From Tetragonia tetragonoides (taxonomy: Eukaryota; Streptophyta; Magnoliopsida; Caryophyllales; Aizoaceae): 64,000 nt of DNA. The notes under the pieces are model-generated. The model saw only the letters and a list, made by a program, of their open reading frames with translations, made no database searches and was not told the origin of the DNA. The position numbers and the translations under genes were made by a program. The stretch spans positions 15,765,307-15,829,306 of the forward strand of contig CM076139.1 in NCBI GenBank assembly GCA_038025085.1. Reading direction: 5' to 3'. This document shows, piece after piece, positions 59,700-64,000 of this stretch. How positions within the stretch are numbered: the first letter of the stretch is position 1; every line of letters begins with the position of its first letter.

Positions 59700-62330
59700 A
59701 AAACATTTGAAGCGCTCTTTCTCTCGCGCTCTCTCCATTTTACACTGAAACCAAAACCTAACCCTCGCGCTCTCACTCTCGCTCTAATCTCTCACATTCT
59801 TCAACCACCATTAACGGTTCTTCAGTTTCAAGAATTCTTCTCCAAAATTCAATCTCAATTCTCGCTCTCACTCTCGCCCTTAGTCGCGATTGTTTATAGG
59901 TAAAATCAAAACAATTATTTTGCTGTTTTTGTTGTTCATCATTGTTCTTTTTGTGTTGTTTCGATTATTTATTTATTGAATTTTGTTTTGCAGATATTTC
60001 ATAACTCACTTGTTCAAAGAAGAATTTCATACAAACAATAAGAACTAAGGTAATTACACTTTATTTGATGACAAAATGTGAAGACGGTTCTTTTAATCAT
60101 AATAATTTTTATGAACATTTTACTAAGACTTCTGAAAAAATGTCATTTTACAATTGCTGATATGATCATTTGTTAGAAATTGGGTGAAAAAGGGGTAAAA
60201 AATTATTGAACTTATGGTAAAGCTCTATGAACATATGTTATTTACTATATGAACATATTGTTGTAGCTCTATGAACATATCCTAGTAGCCCTTTGAACAT
60301 ATGCTAGATTTAGCTTGTTTAGTTTCAACATTATGAGCATTTAGGTTCAAACTTATGAACATGAGCTTGTAGTCCTATGAACATATTATTATAGCCCCTA
60401 TGAACATGAGCTTGTAGTCCTATGAACATATCCTTGTAGAAAAGTTCATGACTATTTTACAAAAATCTATTTTTCTCACCTGAAACTTCTTGTCTGGAAT
60501 TATGAACATTGCTAGATTAGTTTATGAACATTATACTATTGTCTAGAACTCTTGTGGTTTTTGTTAAATAATTGTTGTCAAATTAGTAACAAGTAGAAGT
60601 ATAAAAATTATTTAACTTATGGTAAATCTCTATGAACATATGTTATTTACTATATGAACATATTGATGTAGCTCTATGAACATATCCTAGTAGCTCTGTG
60701 AACATATGCTAGGTTTAGCTTGTTTAGTTTCAACATTATGAGCATTTAGGTTCAAACTTATGAACATGAGCTTGTAGTCCTATGAACATATTATTGTGGC
60801 CCCTATGAACATGAGCTTGTAGTCCTATGAACATATCCTTGTAGAAAAGTTCATGACTATTTTACAAAATTCTGTTTTTGTCACATGAAACTTCTTGTCT
60901 GGAATTATGAAAATTGCTAGATTAGTTTATAAACATTATACTATTGTCTGGAACTCTTGTGGTTTTTTTTAAATAATTGTTGTCAAATTAGTAACAAGTA
61001 GAAGTATAAAAATTATTGAACTTATGGTAAATCTCTATGAACATATGTTATTTACTATATGAACATATTGATGTAGCTCTATGAACATATCCCAGTAGCT
61101 CTGTCAACATATGCTAGGTTTAGCTTGTTTAGTTTCAACATTATGAGCATTTAGGTCCAAACTTATGAACATGAGCTTGTAGTCCTACGAACATATTATT
61201 GTAGCTCCTATGAACATGAGCTTGTAGTCCTATGAACATATCCTTGTAGAAAAGTTCATGACTATTTTACAAAATTCTGTTTTTTTCACCTGAAACTTCT
61301 TGTTTGGAATTATGAACATTGCTAGATTAGTTTATGAACATTATACTATTGTTTGGAACTCTTGTGATTTTTGTTAAATAATTGTTGTCAATTAGTAACA
61401 AGTAGAAGTATAAAAATTAGTTGGTGTTATATGTGCTTCTTGAAGTATTGATAAACTAAAGCTAAAAAGTTTATGAACATTATACTAAGGCTTCAAATTT
61501 ATGAACATATTGCTGGAACACTATGAACATATGCTACCAAGGTTATGAACATGTTCCTCAAACCCTATATATTATGAAAATACGTCACTAAGCCTATGAA
61601 CATATGTTACTAGGTCTATGAATATATCCTAGTAGGTCTATGAACATATCCTAGTAACTTTATGAACATGTGTTATAGCCCTTATGAACATATGATTGTA
61701 GCCCTTATGAACATGTGCTAGAATATTTACTATAGGGATTGTGAGATTTTTCTGGTGATAAACTCTTGATGTTCACCTTTTTTATTTCTCAAATGTTGTG
61801 TAATTCAGTTGCTTTTTCTGTCATGTTCACTTATTTGACCTGCTCAAAACATTATGTACATCTGTTGACTTCACTCAATGAACTATTTGTATAGCTTATA
61901 TGAAATACTAGACTAGTCTGTTAGTGTATAGTTGAAAGGTTTATGGTTATTTTACAATCTGTTCTTGTCACCTGAAAAATCTTGCCTGAGATTATGAACA
62001 TTGGTAGATTAGTTTATGAACATTAGTTAGAAAGTTTATGAACATTGATGGAAACATTCTTTTTGACACTTCTAAAACTTGTTTTTGGTGTCGTTGATGA
62101 ACATATGTTGTTTTCTTGTCTGTTTTTCAGAATCCAAGTTTTAGGGAAAAGAGAAGCACCAAAGTGAAAATGAAGAAAAAGAGCAAGAGGAAGTTGAAGT
62201 GCCTCTTGTGGCACCTAAAAAGCGCATGGGAAAACATATGGCAAAGAAAGCAGTTATCGAAGAGATTGAGAGTGGTGATGATACAGATAGTGAAGATATG
62301 AACTATGAGCCATCTCCCATGCAGATTTGT
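59700..62330 (+). pseudogene. Transposon-like gene remnant with repeat-filled intron
   Basis: Possible 5' exons end at 59899 (TATAG/GTAAAA) and span 59994-60049 (CAG/ATATTT to CTAAG/GTAATT). A third exon begins at 62131 after TTTTTCAG and holds an acidic and basic frame with VAPKKRMGKHMAKK and IESGDDTDSEDMNYEP, which stops being meaningful at the LTR start at 62330. An in-frame TAG lies just upstream of that frame (62142-62144). The intron 60050-62130 contains the 405-bp tandem units. I do not recognise the protein; a link to a transposon gene is inference. Confidence 0.3.
60182..61395. repeat. Three tandem units of about 405 bp rich in TATGAACAT
   Basis: Anchor CTTATGGTAA occurs at 60211, 60616 and 61021, and TAACAAGTAGAAGTATAAAA at 60587, 60992 and 61396. 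Within each unit TATGAACAT-type motifs recur many times; less ordered copies continue to about 61,720 and to 62,045. Confidence 0.93.
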
Positions 62331-62659
62331 GTAGACACCAAAAATTGTGTCTATAATAAGTCCCCATAAAAACTCGATGATGAAAGGATTGGATTTTGTT
62401 CGAACTTGGGTTGCGAGAATGATTGCTCTGATTATTAGCCCAGTTCATTTGAATTAACCAGTGGAAGCCTTTTGTACTGGTGATCCAAACCAGTTGGACT
62501 CAATTCAATTGGAGTCCAAAACTGAGAGATAGGCTTCTTTGAACTTAAGGGCCCGAAAGGGAACCCAAACCCATGAGTCAACTCTTGGTCAAACAAGGGA
62601 ACTCAGACAATCCCGCGTGGACCCCCTCGAAAAAGCCTCCCCGCTTGAAAAACACATTA

Positions 62660-62850
62660 GGCGCCTATACAGGCATGCCGCTCCAGGTCCAAGCGGCTAC
62701 GCTTGAGCTTAAGCGGTGGCCGCTAGGACAAGCGGTTGTGCTGCTAGGCCAAGCGACAAGACCGCTTGCCTTACGGCTAAGCCGCTTGCCAAGCGGTTTG
62801 ACTGCTTGTCCTGCAAGCTTGGCCGCTTGGCCTAGCTGTATGGCCGCCTA
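62660..62850. repeat. Palindromic AAGCGG/CCGCTT cluster
   Basis: AAGCGG and CCGCTT occur many times in both orientations in about 190 bp, upstream of the TATA box. An open frame crosses the cluster but its residues simply reflect the repeats. Confidence 0.7.
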
Positions 62851-62922
62851 TACTTTTTCTCGCGAACGACAAATTCGAGGCCCATTCAATTTCTGTGCCA
62901 AAAGCTGGCAGCTCCCCCTCTT

Positions 62923-62931
62923 CTATATAAA
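62923..62931 (+). promoter_or_regulatory. TATA box of the probable LTR
   Basis: CTATATAAA in TTCTATATAAACAAAC context. Confidence 0.5.
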
Positions 62932-63733
62932 CAAACCTTAGGGTTCAGTTGAAAAGGTTGGAGATTCTCTCTGAAAGGTTGGCAGTTAGAGACTCCTAGG
63001 ATGAAAATTCTCTCTCTCTCATATTAAACCATAAATTCTGATTCTACTCCTTCTTTAGGGTTAGCCTGGCACCACAAAATAAGCCTTCACACCTCATCAA
63101 GAGCATGAATTCAAGCAATATAACCCAATATGTTCATTGTGAACATCCAGGTAATCCAACCTGAGGGTTTTCAATAGTTTTTATATTGCTTCTTATTACT
63201 AACGGTTTTGGTTTATGTAATATGTATATGCATGGCGCGTTTTGAGGAAAATGGCTTGTATTAAGCCTAATTAATGGATGAATGAATATTTTAATTTTTT
63301 TATTTATTGCTCTTTTTTATGATTGAATCATGCTTTGTTTGTGGATTGGTGGATAAATTATGTGTTTGTCCTCTAACTTGTAGGGTTTAGCATGTTTATC
63401 TTTTTTTTAGCAATAAAAGCATGTAACTTGATAAATTGTTAAAAGTGGTCACAATAATAATGTTTGTTCAACCCATTAGTTAAAACTAGGAATTTGGACA
63501 AATTGAACCTTGTTTGAAACCGTAGCATTAATAATTATATTGAATCGATTAGTAAAGGTCGTTGTTGTCAAAGGGCGAGTTGGGTGCCTAACACCTTCCT
63601 AGCTCGTACCTACGCTCCTGAACTCATTTATTAAGTCAATTTCCCCAATAGGAATTGGGGTGCACAGGAGTTGAGTTGACGTCTTTCTAGACTATCGACT
63701 TGACTCCAAGGTTTCCAAATTACGTTGAAATTT

Positions 63734-64000
63734 GGTGGCGACTTCCGACAATCTTAATTATGTCTTTGGTGCATAAATCTTTACGTGCATTCACACTCAA
63801 AGACTTACGAAACTCGAACACCACCGCGCTCTCCCAGGCTGTCCGAAAACCCGAACCCAGAAAGTGTCGAAGGAAGACACGTGAAAAGAGGGGAGAAAAA
63901 TATGGCAGCCTATAATTTGTAATGAGGAAAATAAGGACATTAAGATCAAACAAGATAAGGGGAAGGAAATTGTTTTCCAAGAGAAGAAATAGAGAGCTCC
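63734..64000. other. Right window edge
   Basis: Would be the internal start of the retrotransposon if the LTR call is right; no domain is visible before the edge. Confidence 0.3.

Larger units (their letters stand above)
62330..63733 (+). mobile_element. Probable LTR of a gypsy (Tat/Ogre-like) element
   Basis: It begins TGTAGACACCAAAAATTG inside the gene remnant. A TATA box (CTATATAAA, 62923-62931) follows a region with AAGCGG/CCGCTT repeats. The right side reaches TTTGGTGGCGACT near 63,733, a motif like the LTR/primer-site junction of Tat/Ogre elements. The right end and second LTR are outside or unrecognised, so the call is tentative. Confidence 0.4.

Noticed and set aside
62573..62941. 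Open frame over the AAGCGG/CCGCTT cluster
   Set aside because: Composition reflects the short repeat; it lies upstream of a TATA box in a probable LTR.

Overview
The window looks like plant nuclear DNA, specifically a eudicot. Genes are interrupted by AT-rich introns with GT-AG borders. They lie among Ty1/copia and Ty3/gypsy retrotransposons, a Mutator-like element (MULE), hAT, Stowaway, Harbinger-like and Helitron elements, tRNA-type SINEs and long TA or ATT microsatellites. Caryophyllales is my impression from the repeat mix only; nothing in the sequence proves the species.

Layout. (1) Positions 1-8,614, minus strand: ten visible exons of a WD40 protein with AT-hooks, resembling the TFIIIC subunit GTF3C2; its 3' end is off the left edge. 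(2) Positions 8,940-10,000: a minisatellite and a hAT element carrying a Stowaway MITE. (3) Positions 12,159-18,301: a 6.1-kb MULE encoding a transposase spliced in frame to an OTU-type cysteine protease and, on the opposite strand, a three-exon plant mobile domain (PMD) gene; both carry nonsense codons. (4) Positions 18,596-20,155, minus strand: an intact intronless CYP94C-type cytochrome P450. (5) Positions 20,500-32,300: gene-free DNA with MITEs, a hAT, SINEs, three Helitron copies and a 1-kb long-TIR element. (6) Positions 32,302-42,403: a broken gypsy element containing a 3.2-kb solo LTR inserted at its primer-binding site and a second LTR-like insertion in its integrase region. (7) Positions 42,840-45,100: a 300-320-bp satellite array split by a 940-bp hAT with a perfect 8-bp target duplication. 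(8) Positions 46,405-50,656, minus strand: an intact four-exon GDSL esterase/lipase gene. (9) Positions 51,400-53,558: MITE, SINE, a 61-bp-arm hairpin, a TA array and a fourth Helitron. (10) Positions 54,261-59,317: a nearly complete copia element with GAAAA target duplications. (11) Positions 59,340-64,000: a repeat-filled transposon-like gene remnant with three 405-bp tandem units, cut by a probable LTR that starts at 62,330.

Three host genes look functional: the TFIIIC-like gene (partly visible), the CYP94C (predicted turnover of the hormone jasmonoyl-isoleucine) and the GDSL hydrolase (predicted secreted). They are not functionally linked. The most unusual object is the MULE, which combines a transposase-OTU fusion, a tail-to-tail PMD gene, and palindromic GACTCACCC arrays and ATT/AAT microsatellites inside both ends. 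Exon borders were placed by eye from GT-AG sites and reading-frame continuity; family assignments come from motif recognition without database searches.
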